Positions 27,264 through 37,384 of a stretch of 64,000 bases of DNA are shown here, one piece after another (position 1 is the stretch's first letter; each line of letters starts with the position of its first letter). Under the pieces are notes generated by a model. It had not been told where the DNA came from. It ran no database searches and saw only the letters and a list, made by a program, of their open reading frames with translations. The stretch is from Candidatus Kuenenia stuttgartensis (lineage in GTDB: Bacteria > Planctomycetota > Planctomycetia > Gemmatales > Gemmataceae): the NCBI GenBank assembly GCA_945875585.1, contig CAMCLK010000011.1, forward strand, positions 1 through 64,000, read 5' to 3'. Both the position numbers and the translations under genes were made by a program.

Positions 27264-29975
27264 TTAATCAATAAATTGAAATTCATTGGAACACATCATG
27301 GCCTGCGCCAATTCGGCAAACGCCGTTGGACGCAGCGTGGTATAGGCCACGGCATCCTTCAATTCATCGGGGTTCGGAGCGCGTCCGAACGCAAGCAAAT
27401 AGATGCGACGAACACGCGCATCCGGTTTAAGAGCAGCCATTTCGGGCCGATCCATCATGGCCTTGCCCATTTCCAAAGAGAACGGGCTGTTCAACAGATA
27501 AAGTGCCTGCTGAGGCACCGTGGTGGCATGGCGGACGGGGGTTGAAAGATCCGGGCTGGCAAGGTCAAAGGTTCGGAATGTACCCGGCAGATTTTGCCGA
27601 TCAATAAACCCATACACGCTGCGCCTGCCGGAAAATGGTGCGGCCAGCACATCGATTGCAGGGCCTCCCATGGCAGGGTCGAGCCGACCTGCTGTTGCCA
27701 ACATACCGTCGCGGAGCGCTTCAAACTCCAGTTTGCGGCGGTTGGTGCGGGCCCAAAGAAGATTTTCCGGATCGCGCTCTTCAGCAACAGTATTCGCGGC
27801 GGATTGCCGGTATGTCGCGGAAAGCACCATGGCACGGTGCAATTTCTTCATGGACCAGCCATCGCTAACCAAGCGAGCGGCCAGATAATCGAGCAACTCT
27901 GGATGAGTGGGCATGTCACCACGCAGCCCAAAATCGCCGGGAGTGCGTGATAATCCCAGACCGAAATGCAGCATCCACAGTCGATTAACCGCCACGCGAG
28001 GAGTCAACGGATTGGTCGGGCTAACAATCGACTCGGCTAATTCAAGCCTGCCAGTGCCCTTGCTGAAGGGCTTGCGCTCTTTTCCAGCCACCACGGACAA
28101 GAATTGGCGTGGCACGGTAGGCCCGGGGTTGCCTGGGTTACCTCTCAGAAAAACCCTCGGCTGCTGGGGCCCGGTTTCCACAAGCGCCATGGCACGCGGC
28201 ATTTCACCGGCATTTTTGGCAACGAACGCATCGAGTTTTTTGCGGGCTTCCGTCAATTTGTTCTTCTCGGCGCGGTCGAGAAATTTCTCGATATCTCCAG
28301 CCGGCGGATCACACGGAGATTTGGCACCCACCAGTGCCAAACGAACCGCGGCCAAATCGGGGCTCATCGGTTCGGCCATCGCTTTTTCGAACAATCCTTT
28401 GTACCGCTCGGCCAACGCCATGTGGTGTTCGGGAAGATCGCGCACCAGTTCCGCAAGAGGAATGGGCCATTTCTCCTGGGCAGCACGCGCTTTCAGACCA
28501 ACCAGCAGTTCGGGCCCTTTGGCCTTCCACTCTGCGGACTTCAGCGCGCTCAGGCTACGCCATGCGGCAAAAACCTTGTCATTTTCGCGCGCAGCCTGCT
28601 CAAGATACTTGCGCCAAAGCTCCACAACTGGCCGGCGAGTCAACGCCTCCAAAGGTGGCGGCAGCACGCGTTCTTCCCGCGCCATAGCAATATCACGGGC
28701 CGCAACCATGTAAACATGCGCCTGAGCCCGTAAGCGGCCGGGAACCTCACGGCGAAACTTCACCAATTGCTCTTCCACACTAGCCTTATGCTTGGCCAGT
28801 TCTGCCGCGTATGCGGCACTGCCGACGCCATCCGTAAGGGCGGGCAGGTCCTTGGGCTCCGTACTGCCCAGAAAAACCCCGTGAAGCGAGTAATAATCCG
28901 CTGCCGGCACTGGATCGAATTTGTGATCGTGGCACCGGGCGCACGCCACGGTAAGGCCCATCAGCCCACGCATGGTGACATCGATCCGGTCATCGATGAT
29001 GTCGTGAATATTGTTGAGAAATCTCCGACCCAACGTTAAAAATCCGAGCGCCGCCAAATCTTTCTTTTCGGCACCGGGCCAAACGTCAGCGGCCAGTTGG
29101 AGAGCCACAAACCGGTCGTAAGGCATATCGGAATTGATGGCATTGACCAGCCAGTCGCGGTAGGTCCATGCGAATGGATAACGGCGCTCTTCTTGGAACA
29201 CATAACCTTTGGTGTCTGCGTATCGGGAAATGTCCATCCAATGGCGCGCCCATCGTTCCCCAACCCGAGGACTGGCAAGCAAGCGATCTACAAGCCGCTC
29301 GTAAGCCCCTGTCGCTGAATCCGCAAGGAATGCCTCAATCTCTTCTGGGGTGGGAGGCAAACCGGTCAAATCGTACGTGACACGACGGATGTATTTGGCC
29401 TTGTCGGCTTCCGAAGCGGGGCTGAGCCCTTTGGACTCCATCCGGGCCAAAATGAACCGGTCGAGCGGATCGCGAACCCAAGCTTCTTGCTTAACGGAAG
29501 GCAGCGGTGGACTGACCACTGGCTTGAACGACCAATGCGAATCGCGCGCGGCATCGGGAGTGGGAGGACCGCTCACCACTGTTTTGTCTTTGGCGGGCCA
29601 GTAAGCCCCGTCTCGCACCCATTGCGTCAAGTCTGCGATGCTTGAATCGGCAAGCTTGCCCTTGGGCGGCATCTTCGATTCGCCAGTGTAATGGGTTACC
29701 TGAATGAGTTTGCTTTGTTCCGGTTTTCCAGGAACCACCACAGGGCCAGAATCGCTTCCTTTTTTCAACGATGCGGCATTATCCAACCTCAAGCCGGCTT
29801 GCTCTTTGGTTGGACCATGACATTTCTGGCAGTGCTCCACCAGAATCGGACGGATGCGATTCTCAAAAAACGTTTCTTGGGCCGGGGTCTGGCCACACGT
29901 CAGAGCAACAATCAGGGCGGGCAGCAACATGATTGGAATCCAGTTCCCGTTCAGGCACTCGGTGGTCTTTGCCAT
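27264..29975 (-). CDS. PSD1 cytochrome protein (PSCyt1-DUF1549-DUF1553)
   Basis: A 903-residue exported multidomain protein typical of planctomycetes. A signal peptide (hydrophobic to about residue 33) is followed by a planctomycete cytochrome C module with heme motif CQKCH at 49-53 and the later KMPPKG. DUF1549 covers roughly 155-360 (DRFILARMESKGLSP, RRVTYDLTGLPPTPEEI, RWARHWMDISRYADTKGY, ARCHDHKFDPV). DUF1553 covers roughly 620-870 (LTPRVAVNRLWMLHFG, PTHPELLDYLAARLV, ATYRQSA). It is translated first in the two-gene operon with the DUF1501 protein. A redox-linked role in polymer breakdown has been proposed for such pairs but is not shown. Confidence 0.95.
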   Translation of the reverse strand: MAKTTECLNGNWIPIMLLPALIVALTCGQTPAQETFFENRIRPILVEHCQKCHGPTKEQAGLRLDNAASLKKGSDSGPVVVPGKPEQSKLIQVTHYTGESKMPPKGKLADSSIADLTQWVRDGAYWPAKDKTVVSGPPTPDAARDSHWSFKPVVSPPLPSVKQEAWVRDPLDRFILARMESKGLSPASEADKAKYIRRVTYDLTGLPPTPEEIEAFLADSATGAYERLVDRLLASPRVGERWARHWMDISRYADTKGYVFQEERRYPFAWTYRDWLVNAINSDMPYDRFVALQLAADVWPGAEKKDLAALGFLTLGRRFLNNIHDIIDDRIDVTMRGLMGLTVACARCHDHKFDPVPAADYYSLHGVFLGSTEPKDLPALTDGVGSAAYAAELAKHKASVEEQLVKFRREVPGRLRAQAHVYMVAARDIAMAREERVLPPPLEALTRRPVVELWRKYLEQAARENDKVFAAWRSLSALKSAEWKAKGPELLVGLKARAAQEKWPIPLAELVRDLPEHHMALAERYKGLFEKAMAEPMSPDLAAVRLALVGAKSPCDPPAGDIEKFLDRAEKNKLTEARKKLDAFVAKNAGEMPRAMALVETGPQQPRVFLRGNPGNPGPTVPRQFLSVVAGKERKPFSKGTGRLELAESIVSPTNPLTPRVAVNRLWMLHFGLGLSRTPGDFGLRGDMPTHPELLDYLAARLVSDGWSMKKLHRAMVLSATYRQSAANTVAEERDPENLLWARTNRRKLEFEALRDGMLATAGRLDPAMGGPAIDVLAAPFSGRRSVYGFIDRQNLPGTFRTFDLASPDLSTPVRHATTVPQQALYLLNSPFSLEMGKAMMDRPEMAALKPDARVRRIYLLAFGRAPNPDELKDAVAYTTLRPTAFAELAQAMMCSNEFQFID

Positions 29976-30136
29976 CTTAACCGTCGCCAGCTACTGCTCC
30001 TACACAGCCCACCTGAAAGATGACCTGAAAGTGTGTGCCATGCCTCGCTTGCCATGCGACCGTCAGATTCGGAAGATAAGAATTAGCCCGTGTCACGACC
30101 TTCTCAAGCCTGATGTTTTCCGAAAGGTATCCCCCC

Positions 30137-30988
30137 ATGAAACTTGGCATGAACATGCTTCTGTGGGCCTCCCACGTTACTGAAGCCCACTACCCCATCT
30201 TTGAAAAAATCAAGAAGGCCGGGTTCGATGGCGTGGAACTGCCTCTGTTCGAAGGCGATGCGGCTCATTTCACTGCCATTGGCGCCGAGTTGGCTCGTCA
30301 GGGACTTGGATGCACCACGGTGACATGCCTCTCGACAGATGCTAACCCAATCTCAGACGACGCCGCAGTGCGTCAGGCCGGACTCGACCGCATCAAGTGG
30401 GCGCTCGACATGACCGCCTGCCTGAAGGGCGATGTCCTTGCAGGGCCTTACCACTCGGCGTTGGGCCACTTCTCCGGCAATCCTCCCACCACCGACGAGA
30501 AGCACCGTGCTGTAGAGGTGCTGCGCGCGGCAGCAGTCCACGCCCAAAGCGTTAATGTGAAGATGGCCATTGAGTATCTCAATCGCTTTGAGTGCTATTT
30601 CGTAACCACAGCACGTCAAATGGCGGAATTGGTCGATGCGGTGAACCACCCATGGTTCCGCTGCATGTATGACACCTTCCATGCCCACATCGAAGAGAAG
30701 GGCCAAGCTGAAGCCATTGCGGCGTTGGCGCCACGATTTATTCACGTCCATTTGAGCGAAAATGATCGTGGCGTTCCCGGCACTGGTCAGGTACGCTGGG
30801 AAGAGACATTCAGCGCCCTGAAAAAAATCAATTATCAGGGTTGGATGACAATCGAGGCATTTGGCCGCGCACTGCCCGACTTGGCAGCCGCCACCAAGGT
30901 TTGGCGCGACCTGTATGCCCATGCGGACGATGTGTATATCGAGGGTGGGCGATTCCTGCGCGATGGTTGGGCCAAGGCCCAAGCCTAA
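30137..30988 (+). CDS. Sugar phosphate isomerase/epimerase family protein
   Basis: A TIM-barrel protein of 283 residues in the xylose-isomerase-like superfamily, which includes D-tagatose/D-psicose 3-epimerases and hydroxypyruvate isomerases. It opens with MKLGMNMLLWASHV and KIKKAGFDGVELPLFEGD. Likely metal ligands are the Glu in MAIEYLNRFE, the Asp and His in CMYDTFHAHIEE, and the late Glu in GWMTIEAFG. The ATG at 30137 has GAAAGG upstream; the longer start at 30113 lacks a site. It is divergent from the PSD1 gene and upstream of a ricin-like exported protein. Substrate unknown; planctomycetes carry many paralogues. Confidence 0.88.
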   Translation: MKLGMNMLLWASHVTEAHYPIFEKIKKAGFDGVELPLFEGDAAHFTAIGAELARQGLGCTTVTCLSTDANPISDDAAVRQAGLDRIKWALDMTACLKGDVLAGPYHSALGHFSGNPPTTDEKHRAVEVLRAAAVHAQSVNVKMAIEYLNRFECYFVTTARQMAELVDAVNHPWFRCMYDTFHAHIEEKGQAEAIAALAPRFIHVHLSENDRGVPGTGQVRWEETFSALKKINYQGWMTIEAFGRALPDLAAATKVWRDLYAHADDVYIEGGRFLRDGWAKAQA

Positions 30989-31024
30989 CGGCGTTGCCCG
31001 CTCCCGATTGCGGGAGACACGCCC

Positions 31025-31873
31025 ATGTGTGCGCTGGTACTGGCCTGCGTTCTGGCTGGAGTGGCTCTGGAGCCCGCAGACGATGTGCGGGCTCGCCTTG
31101 ACAAGGCTATTGCAGCGCATCGCATGGCCATGGACAAAGCTTTCAACGATATTGACGACGCCCTTTCTAGCAAAATTGAATTATTTCGCAAGCAAGGAGA
31201 CCGCGAAGGTCTCAAGCGAGTGAAAGCCGAATTGGAAGCGTGGCAATCGACCCGTAAATTGCCACGCTCCGTGCCCACGGCGCTCTATCAAGTCAACATC
31301 GACAAAACAACCAAGACGCTGACTTTGGAATTTGATCGCGCCTTGCGGGAATTCACCAAGTTGGGCCGCGACGATCTTGCCGATGTGGCAGAAAAAGAAC
31401 GCGGCGATCTATTGAAGGCTGGCAAACCGGCGGAAACATCTCAGCCCGCCATCGATGCCAAAATGTGGTATTCCATTCAGGCTGCAAAAAGCCAGCGTTA
31501 CGCGGCGGCATCAGGTGGCACATCCGCAACACCGGATATCGGCTTCGTCGACAAACCAGACGACACTCCCGCACACTGGCAAATGACCGGCTCGGCAGAC
31601 GGTGTGGTTCGCATCGTCAACAGAAAAACATCAAAAATTCTGACTCCGGCCTTGGTTCAAGCCACTTCGGGCACCGATGTTGTCCTGAAAGGCCCCCTCA
31701 AAACAGTTGGTCATCAAGGATGGCGGGTGATTCCCGCAGAACCGGGTTTAGTAAGGTTGCGGCACGAGCGCACTGGCCGCTTCCTAAGCACCGCCGCCGA
31801 TGGCAAGGGGCTGGCACTTGCAGATGATGCCAAAAGCCCGGACTCGTTGTGGAAGATTCTTCGTCTGCCCTGA
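31025..31873 (+). CDS. Exported protein with ricin-B-like lectin domain
   Basis: A 282-residue protein with a short hydrophobic signal (CALVLACVLAGVALEPA), then an alpha-helical region of about 115 residues rich in Lys/Glu/Arg. The C-terminal half resembles a ricin B-type beta-trefoil: WYSIQAAKSQRYAAA, HWQMTGSADGVVRIVNRKT, QGWRVIPAEPGLVRLRHERT and GRFLSTAADG, WKILRLP. Such domains bind carbohydrate. No catalytic motif is visible. It starts 36 bases after the epimerase gene with a GGGAGA site, so co-transcription is likely. A carbohydrate-binding role outside the cytoplasm is inferred. Confidence 0.7.
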   Translation: MCALVLACVLAGVALEPADDVRARLDKAIAAHRMAMDKAFNDIDDALSSKIELFRKQGDREGLKRVKAELEAWQSTRKLPRSVPTALYQVNIDKTTKTLTLEFDRALREFTKLGRDDLADVAEKERGDLLKAGKPAETSQPAIDAKMWYSIQAAKSQRYAAASGGTSATPDIGFVDKPDDTPAHWQMTGSADGVVRIVNRKTSKILTPALVQATSGTDVVLKGPLKTVGHQGWRVIPAEPGLVRLRHERTGRFLSTAADGKGLALADDAKSPDSLWKILRLP

Positions 31874-32055
31874 CACAATCGCTGAACCTCGTCAAACCAT
31901 TCACTCCTTAAAGATCCCAGCCTTCAAGACTGGAACCAAAAGCGCCGTATGCCATATGATGGCCAGATTGATGTGAACATGCATATCTCGGCCACCAGAT
32001 CGTTCGTGGAATCGAAGGGCTGTTCCTCCCACCAGACTGATGCGGAAAATGCAAC

Positions 32056-34479
32056 ATGATCATCTGTTTTGTTTCTCTGCTGGTTGCGCCATATCAAGAT
32101 TTCGATTCCGCATACAAGCGCATGCAGGAGATGCCGGGGCGCTTTGAGGCTTTGGCGCCTCGCGTTCGTGTCGAGCCTACTTGGTTGGAAGGAGGCCGGT
32201 TCTGGTACAGGGCCAACCGGGACAAAGATTCTTGGGAATTTGTGCTGGTGGATGCGGCAAAATCTTCGCGGAATCCAGCGTTCGATCATGCTGTGCTTGC
32301 CCGCGAACTGGGCAAGGCCACAGGCCAAACGCTCGACTCCTCCCGCCTCGACTTGAACAATTTGGAATTCGACAACACCAGCCAACTGAACCGCGTACGC
32401 CTCGGCTTAAACATGTGGGAACGCACTGCGAGCGGCTGGAAAAAAGCAGGTTCAGGAAAACCCTATGGTTTGCCCCCTTTGCCCAATCGCGCTCCGAGTC
32501 GCAATGGGGGCACAGAAACGTCTGTCACTTTCAACAATCAATTAAAGGAACCTGTATCGCTTTTCTGGGTCAATACCGATGGCACAGAGGTTGCTTATGG
32601 CCAATTACCTCCGGGTGCATCACGCGACCAGCACACATTCGCCGGGCACGTTTGGCTGGCACGGGCAAACGGCAAAGTGGTTGGGATTTTCAGGGCTACT
32701 GAAAACTTCGGAATTGCCCAGATTGATGGAGCACGTCCGGAACCGCCTCGGCCGGTCACTCGGCCCATGGCACCTAGCGTGGCTTTGGTCGCCAGAGACC
32801 ACAACCTTTTCCTTAAAAAAAACAATGGCTCGGAAATACAACTCACCACGGATGGCACCGCTGCCAATGGTTATCGCGGAGAAATCCATTTAGCTCCTGG
32901 CGGAAAGCATGTGATTGCCATGCGCACACTGGCGGGGCAGAACCGAACCATCACCTTGGTGGAATCATCTCCCAACAAGCAATTACAGCAGCAAGTCAAA
33001 ACTATTCCCTACCCTAAACCGGGCGATACGCTCGATCAGTCAGTTCCCCGTTTGTTCGATCTGGTCCATGGAAAAGAGCTGCCTCTGGATCCTATTTTGT
33101 GGGAAAACCCATGGAGCAACGACCATGCCAGCTGGTCTTCCGACGGATCAAGGTTCCGTTTTGTCCACAACCGCCGAGGGCACCAACTGCTTCGACTTGT
33201 TGAAATCGAAGCAGCCACGGGAAAATCACGTATCCTGATCAACGATTCCAGCCACACATTCATCGATTATGCCCACAAATTCCACCTTTCAATTCTGGAG
33301 AAATCATCTGAAATTCTCTGGATGTCCGAACGCGATGGCTGGAACCACATCTTTCTTCATGACCTGAAAACAGGAAAAGAGATCCGATGCCTGACTCCCG
33401 GCAAATGGGTCGTGCGATCCATTGTTGATATAAATGCCGACAAACGTGAAATCTTGGTGCGCGCCATGGGATTCCACCCGGGCCAAGACCCTTACCACGA
33501 GCATCTGGTGCGGATTGATTTCGAAGGCCATGTCACCCCACTGACCGATGGTGACGGCACACATACATGGACGATTTCGCCAGATGGACAATTTTTGATA
33601 GCGAACTGGTCGAGGGTTGATCATGCTCCGGTCTGCGAGTTGCGCAACGCGCGTGCAGGCAAAAAAATCATCGAGCTGGAACGAGGCACCTTGCAACCGC
33701 TCGAGCGGGTAGGTTGGCGCAAACCTGAGCGATTCACCGCGAAAGCCAGAGACGGCACCACCGACATCTGGGGGGTGATCTTCAGACCACAGAATTTTGA
33801 TCCTCAAAAACGTCATGCTGTGCTTGAGGAAATCTACGCCGGGCCACAAGGCGCTTTCGTACCCAAGGCATTTCGGGCTGTTCACCGTCCGCACCAGTTC
33901 ACCGAACTTGGCTTCATTGTTGTCAAAATCGATGGAATGGGCACCAACTGGAGGTCTAAGGCGTTCCACGATGTCTGCGCGAAAAATCTTGCCGATTCCG
34001 GATTTCCCGACCGGATCGCCTGGATGCGGGCAGCGGCCAAAAAATACCCGTACATGGACTTGGACCGAGTCGGAATTTTCGGCGGTTCAGCGGGTGGACA
34101 AAGCGCCTTGCGGGCACTCCTATCGCACGGCGATTTTTACAAGGCGGCAGCGGCAGATTGCGGTTGCCACGACAATCGCATCGACAAAGTCTGGTGGAAT
34201 GAACTTTGGATGGGATGGCCTATCGGCCCGCATTATGAAGCGCAGGCAGCACAAACCGACGCGCACAAACTAAAAGGCACGTTGCTGCTCACTGTTGGCG
34301 AGCTCGACACCAATGTCGATCCGGCATGCACGCTGCGCGTGGTCGATGCCCTTGTCACCGCCAACAAGGAGTTCGATTTTCTGCTGCTGCCGGGCAAGGG
34401 CCACGGTGCCGGCGAAAGTTCATTTGCTGCTCGCCGCCGAGCCAAACTGTTTTTTGAAACACTGGGTGGACCACGCTAA
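32056..34479 (+). CDS. Prolyl oligopeptidase family (S9) peptidase, DPP-IV-like
   Basis: A serine peptidase of 807 residues with the DPP-IV layout. A short N-terminal leader (IICFVSLLVAP) suggests export. Residues from about 160 to 560 form the beta-propeller (WSSDGSRFRFVHNRRGHQLL, WMSERDGWNHIFLHDLKTGK, HTWTISPDGQFLIANWS). The C-terminal alpha/beta-hydrolase domain carries the triad: Ser 678 in GGSAGG, Asp 751 in GELDTNVDP and His 783 in GKGHGA. It would remove dipeptides or cut short peptides. The stop is followed within two bases by the left copy of the 35-bp direct repeat, so this gene forms the boundary of the inserted segment. Confidence 0.92.
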   Translation: MIICFVSLLVAPYQDFDSAYKRMQEMPGRFEALAPRVRVEPTWLEGGRFWYRANRDKDSWEFVLVDAAKSSRNPAFDHAVLARELGKATGQTLDSSRLDLNNLEFDNTSQLNRVRLGLNMWERTASGWKKAGSGKPYGLPPLPNRAPSRNGGTETSVTFNNQLKEPVSLFWVNTDGTEVAYGQLPPGASRDQHTFAGHVWLARANGKVVGIFRATENFGIAQIDGARPEPPRPVTRPMAPSVALVARDHNLFLKKNNGSEIQLTTDGTAANGYRGEIHLAPGGKHVIAMRTLAGQNRTITLVESSPNKQLQQQVKTIPYPKPGDTLDQSVPRLFDLVHGKELPLDPILWENPWSNDHASWSSDGSRFRFVHNRRGHQLLRLVEIEAATGKSRILINDSSHTFIDYAHKFHLSILEKSSEILWMSERDGWNHIFLHDLKTGKEIRCLTPGKWVVRSIVDINADKREILVRAMGFHPGQDPYHEHLVRIDFEGHVTPLTDGDGTHTWTISPDGQFLIANWSRVDHAPVCELRNARAGKKIIELERGTLQPLERVGWRKPERFTAKARDGTTDIWGVIFRPQNFDPQKRHAVLEEIYAGPQGAFVPKAFRAVHRPHQFTELGFIVVKIDGMGTNWRSKAFHDVCAKNLADSGFPDRIAWMRAAAKKYPYMDLDRVGIFGGSAGGQSALRALLSHGDFYKAAAADCGCHDNRIDKVWWNELWMGWPIGPHYEAQAAQTDAHKLKGTLLLTVGELDTNVDPACTLRVVDALVTANKEFDFLLLPGKGHGAGESSFAARRRAKLFFETLGGPR

Positions 34480-34481
34480 GC

Positions 34482-34516
34482 GTCAGTTCCGCCTGAGCAT
34501 AATGGCATGCTCGGCA
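34482..34516 (+). repeat. 35-bp direct repeat, left copy
   Basis: Matches 38238-38272 with one mismatch (T here, G there at the 19th base). The right copy is the last codons of the DNA methyltransferase gene. Weaker similarity continues past the repeat after a four-base gap (TCTGCCGCAGA against TCTGTCGCTGA), so this looks like a decayed duplicate of the gene's 3' end. Confidence 0.85.
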
Positions 34517-35507
34517 TCTGCCGCAGAGATCAATTAAAGTGGTAATATACAGTTTACACAGATCATGACGCCCTCGAAATCAAGGGAATTCTGATAGATG
34601 TCGTCAAGCATCTTATACTGGCTCAAAATTGATATTCACTTGAAGAACTTTGCAAAGACACTTTTAGATCATGGAACGATGCTTCCCTAAACTACTATCC
34701 TTCGGGACGCATCGTTTCGTGATCTTGGGAATTATTTTGCAAGCCCTGAGCGGCTTCAGCACTTTTGTCTTGGTACCGTAATCACGAAAATCGCGCAATT
34801 CAGCATTTTCTTGTAGATTTTAGAAATAAGGTCCCTTAATAGCAGGAATGGCATCCACCAAAGAAACGGCTTGTTAGGAATGGTGGACATTGGCTCTGGT
34901 GTGATTCACAGCAATGCAGGATGTCTTCCTGCAGCAGAATATATGCCTTTCCGATCCAATTTTCCCGCGATCTGTGTGATTCGGGCAAGTTTTCGTTCCC
35001 CAAAAAGGAATCGAACCGATCTGCTGTCGAAAACAGACTTGGATCAGTCAGTCTTGTCTTCCAATACCAACTCGTCGAAGAGTTTCTTTCAGATTTTTGC
35101 CAAACAGCGCAACCTGCCAATCCCAGAATCTGCCCAAGCACGACATGTTACTACCGGATCCTAGTTTCTAGTGATAAGGTTCCAAAGCAGTTACTGTCCG
35201 AGCAATAAACAGAATCCGATTCAGCGCCTAACGATCCAAACCCCATGGGCGACTAGCTTTCGGTCGATGCTTATCTGGTGGCAAAACCGGCTGATTTATT
35301 TTCCAAAGTGCTTCTTTTATCAGTGGCTTGGCATCTTTGCTCCTCCCTGAACGGAGGGACACAATACACTTTGCAGCTGTAGCTCGAAGTGTGTTTTGTT
35401 AGAGCCTCTTGTAACTAGAAGCTGGCGAACGAGTAGAAATGTATATATCATTTGAATGTGGTGCCAAATCCTAAACAGTTTTACCTTTTCGGGTTGGATA
35501 TAATAAA
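34517..35507. other. Gene-poor, AT-richer kilobase inside the inserted segment
   Basis: About 1 kb with no recognisable gene. Two sample lines counted by hand are 38% and 45% GC, lower than the flanking peptidase gene (60% on one line). Short open frames on both strands give proteins of 65-100 residues with no family motif and no ribosome site. A GCCTAACGATCC at 35227-35238 resembles cassette-junction repeats and a small CCTCC/GGAGG hairpin lies near 35342-35357. TATAAT at 35499-35504 is just ahead of the fumarase ATG. Confidence 0.6.
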
Positions 35508-37015
35508 ATGGACAATATACTCGTCGGGACGCTCTCAAAATCGCCCCTGCCACGGCTGCGCTGGGTGCCGTCGGAGCTGCTTCAGCTCTGGCTCAGAAAT
35601 CAGAGCCAGAATTCCGAATCGAGACCGATGCCCTCGGTCAGATCAAGGTTCAGGCTGACCGGCTGTGGGGAGCAGAAACACAGCGGTCTTTGGAATATTT
35701 CAGCATCGGCGACGACCTTATCCCACGCGAGATGATTCCGGCCTACGCCATCGTTAAAAAGGCCGCTGCGCTGGTCAATCACAGAGCAAGCCGGCTTAAT
35801 GAAGAAAAGAAGGATCTCATCGTCCGCGTCTGCGACGAAATCCTCAATGGCCAGCACTACGATATGTTTCCACTACACGTCTGGATGACTGGCAGTGGCA
35901 CCCAGTTCAACATGAATGTCAACGAAGTGATCGGTAATCGCTGCTCGCAGATCGCCGCTACGCCTCTGGGCAGCAAGAAACCAGTCCACCCCAATGACGA
36001 TGTGAATATGTCGATGTCGTCCAACGACTCGTTTCCAACAGCTATGAACATTGCCGTCGCAATTGGCGTCAAAAAGAAGTTGATCCCCGCGATCAAGGCC
36101 CTTCGCGATTCACTCAATGCTAAAGCCAAAACTTGGGCGGACATCGTCAAGATCGGTCGCACCCACATGCAGGACGCGGTACCGCTCACCCTTGGCCAAG
36201 AGTTTTCCGGCTACGTCGGCGTGCTCGATGATAATCTCGAACGTCTGGATCAGGGGTTGCAAGGCATCTACCGGCTTGCGCTAGGTGGCACGGCCGTTGG
36301 CACCGGCCTAAATTCGGAGCCGGGCTTTGACAAAGAATCGGCTGCCCAGATCGCCCAGCTCACGGGCCTGCCCTTTGTCACAGCTCCGAATAAATTCACT
36401 GTTCAGGGATCGCACGATGCGCTGGTACATTTGAGCGGTACGCTGAAAACTCTGGCGGTATCGTGTTTCAAAATCGCCAACGACATTAGGCTGCTGTCAT
36501 GTGGACCGCGGGCGGGCCTTCACGAACTGAAGATTCCAGGAAATGAGCCCGGCTCCTCCATCATGCCCGGAAAAGTTAACCCGACCCAGTGTGAAGCGCT
36601 AGCAATGGTTGCCGCACAGGTGATGGCCAATGATACCGCAGCCACTATTGGCGGCGCCAGCGGCTATCTCGAAATGAACGTCTATAAGCCACTTTTGATT
36701 TTCAACATCACAAAATCAATCCGTCTGCTAACCGATAGTTGCACGAACTTCCGTAGATTTTTGATTGAAGGCGCCCAGCCGGATTTGAAACAAATTAATA
36801 TCTACGTGCAGCGCTCACTGATGTTGGTTACAGCGCTGAGCCCCGTGATCGGCTACGACAAGGCCTCAAAGGTCGCGCAATACGCGCTGGAGAAGGACCT
36901 GACACTTCGGGAAGCGGCGCTTGAGCTCGGCGCCATTAGCGCGAAGGAATTCGATCAAGTGGTGGATCCAAGCAAGATGGTGCGCCCTTACGTTGCCAAG
37001 AAGAAGTTAAACTGA
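35508..37015 (+). CDS. fumC: Class II fumarate hydratase with Tat-like leader; 5' end apparently frameshifted
   Basis: Fumarase converts fumarate and malate in the TCA cycle. The body is complete: [81 protein letters not shown], and the lyase signature [11 protein letters not shown]. The frame runs open from 35507, but no ATG, GTG or TTG occurs in it before TTG 35690, which is too far inside. The extra N-terminus reads [17 protein letters not shown] then ASALAQ, a twin-arginine signal peptide. ATG 35508 lies one base out of frame; one extra T near 35518 would give MDNITRRDALK. So either the gene is broken at its start, translation begins elsewhere, or a base is missing. An exported fumarase would be unusual. 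Confidence 0.82.
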
Positions 37016-37384
37016 CTATCGATAGACGCTGAAGAAAAACGCAAATCCCGAAACAACTGCCCCCAACTACATGGGCTTATAACCCATATGATCTGAATTA
37101 GGGAGATCGTGGTGTTCATAGCCCTCCGACGGGGTGTGTTTGATCGTTTATGATTTACAAGCACGTTTTGGATCGCGGAGGTAAGGGCGTTTCCAGTCCG
37201 GCAGACGGGCTGGCCAAGGCTTTTCAGGTTGATTAGGCCGAAACTGGCTATCACTCCGCTCGCAAGCGTCTGATATAATTCAACTTCGGATCGACCTTGG
37301 CTTGTGTGATAGCCTGCATTGGTGCAGCCTGCAGAGTTTAGGCTGATCCGTATTAAAACAAGTTCGGCGGTGGAGGGCGTCAGG
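37016..37384. other. Non-coding stretch between fumarase and hydrolase
   Basis: No gene is recognised. An open frame on the minus strand (36988-37254) has no family motif or ribosome site. A 5-bp stem with a 7-base loop at 37071-37087 looks like a lone tRNA anticodon arm but has no cloverleaf around it. Confidence 0.5.

Noticed and set aside
35007..35017. T-loop-like GGTTCGATTCC on the minus strand
   Set aside because: The flanking bases do not pair as a T-arm or acceptor stem; no cloverleaf. Possibly chance or a very decayed tRNA end.
34836..35141. 101-residue open frame on the minus strand
   Set aside because: No motif, no ribosome site and odd composition for this genome; kept only as part of the gene-poor region.
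37071..37087. Anticodon-arm-like stem-loop (ATGGG-CTTATAA-CCCAT)
   Set aside because: No D-arm, T-arm or acceptor stem can be built around it.
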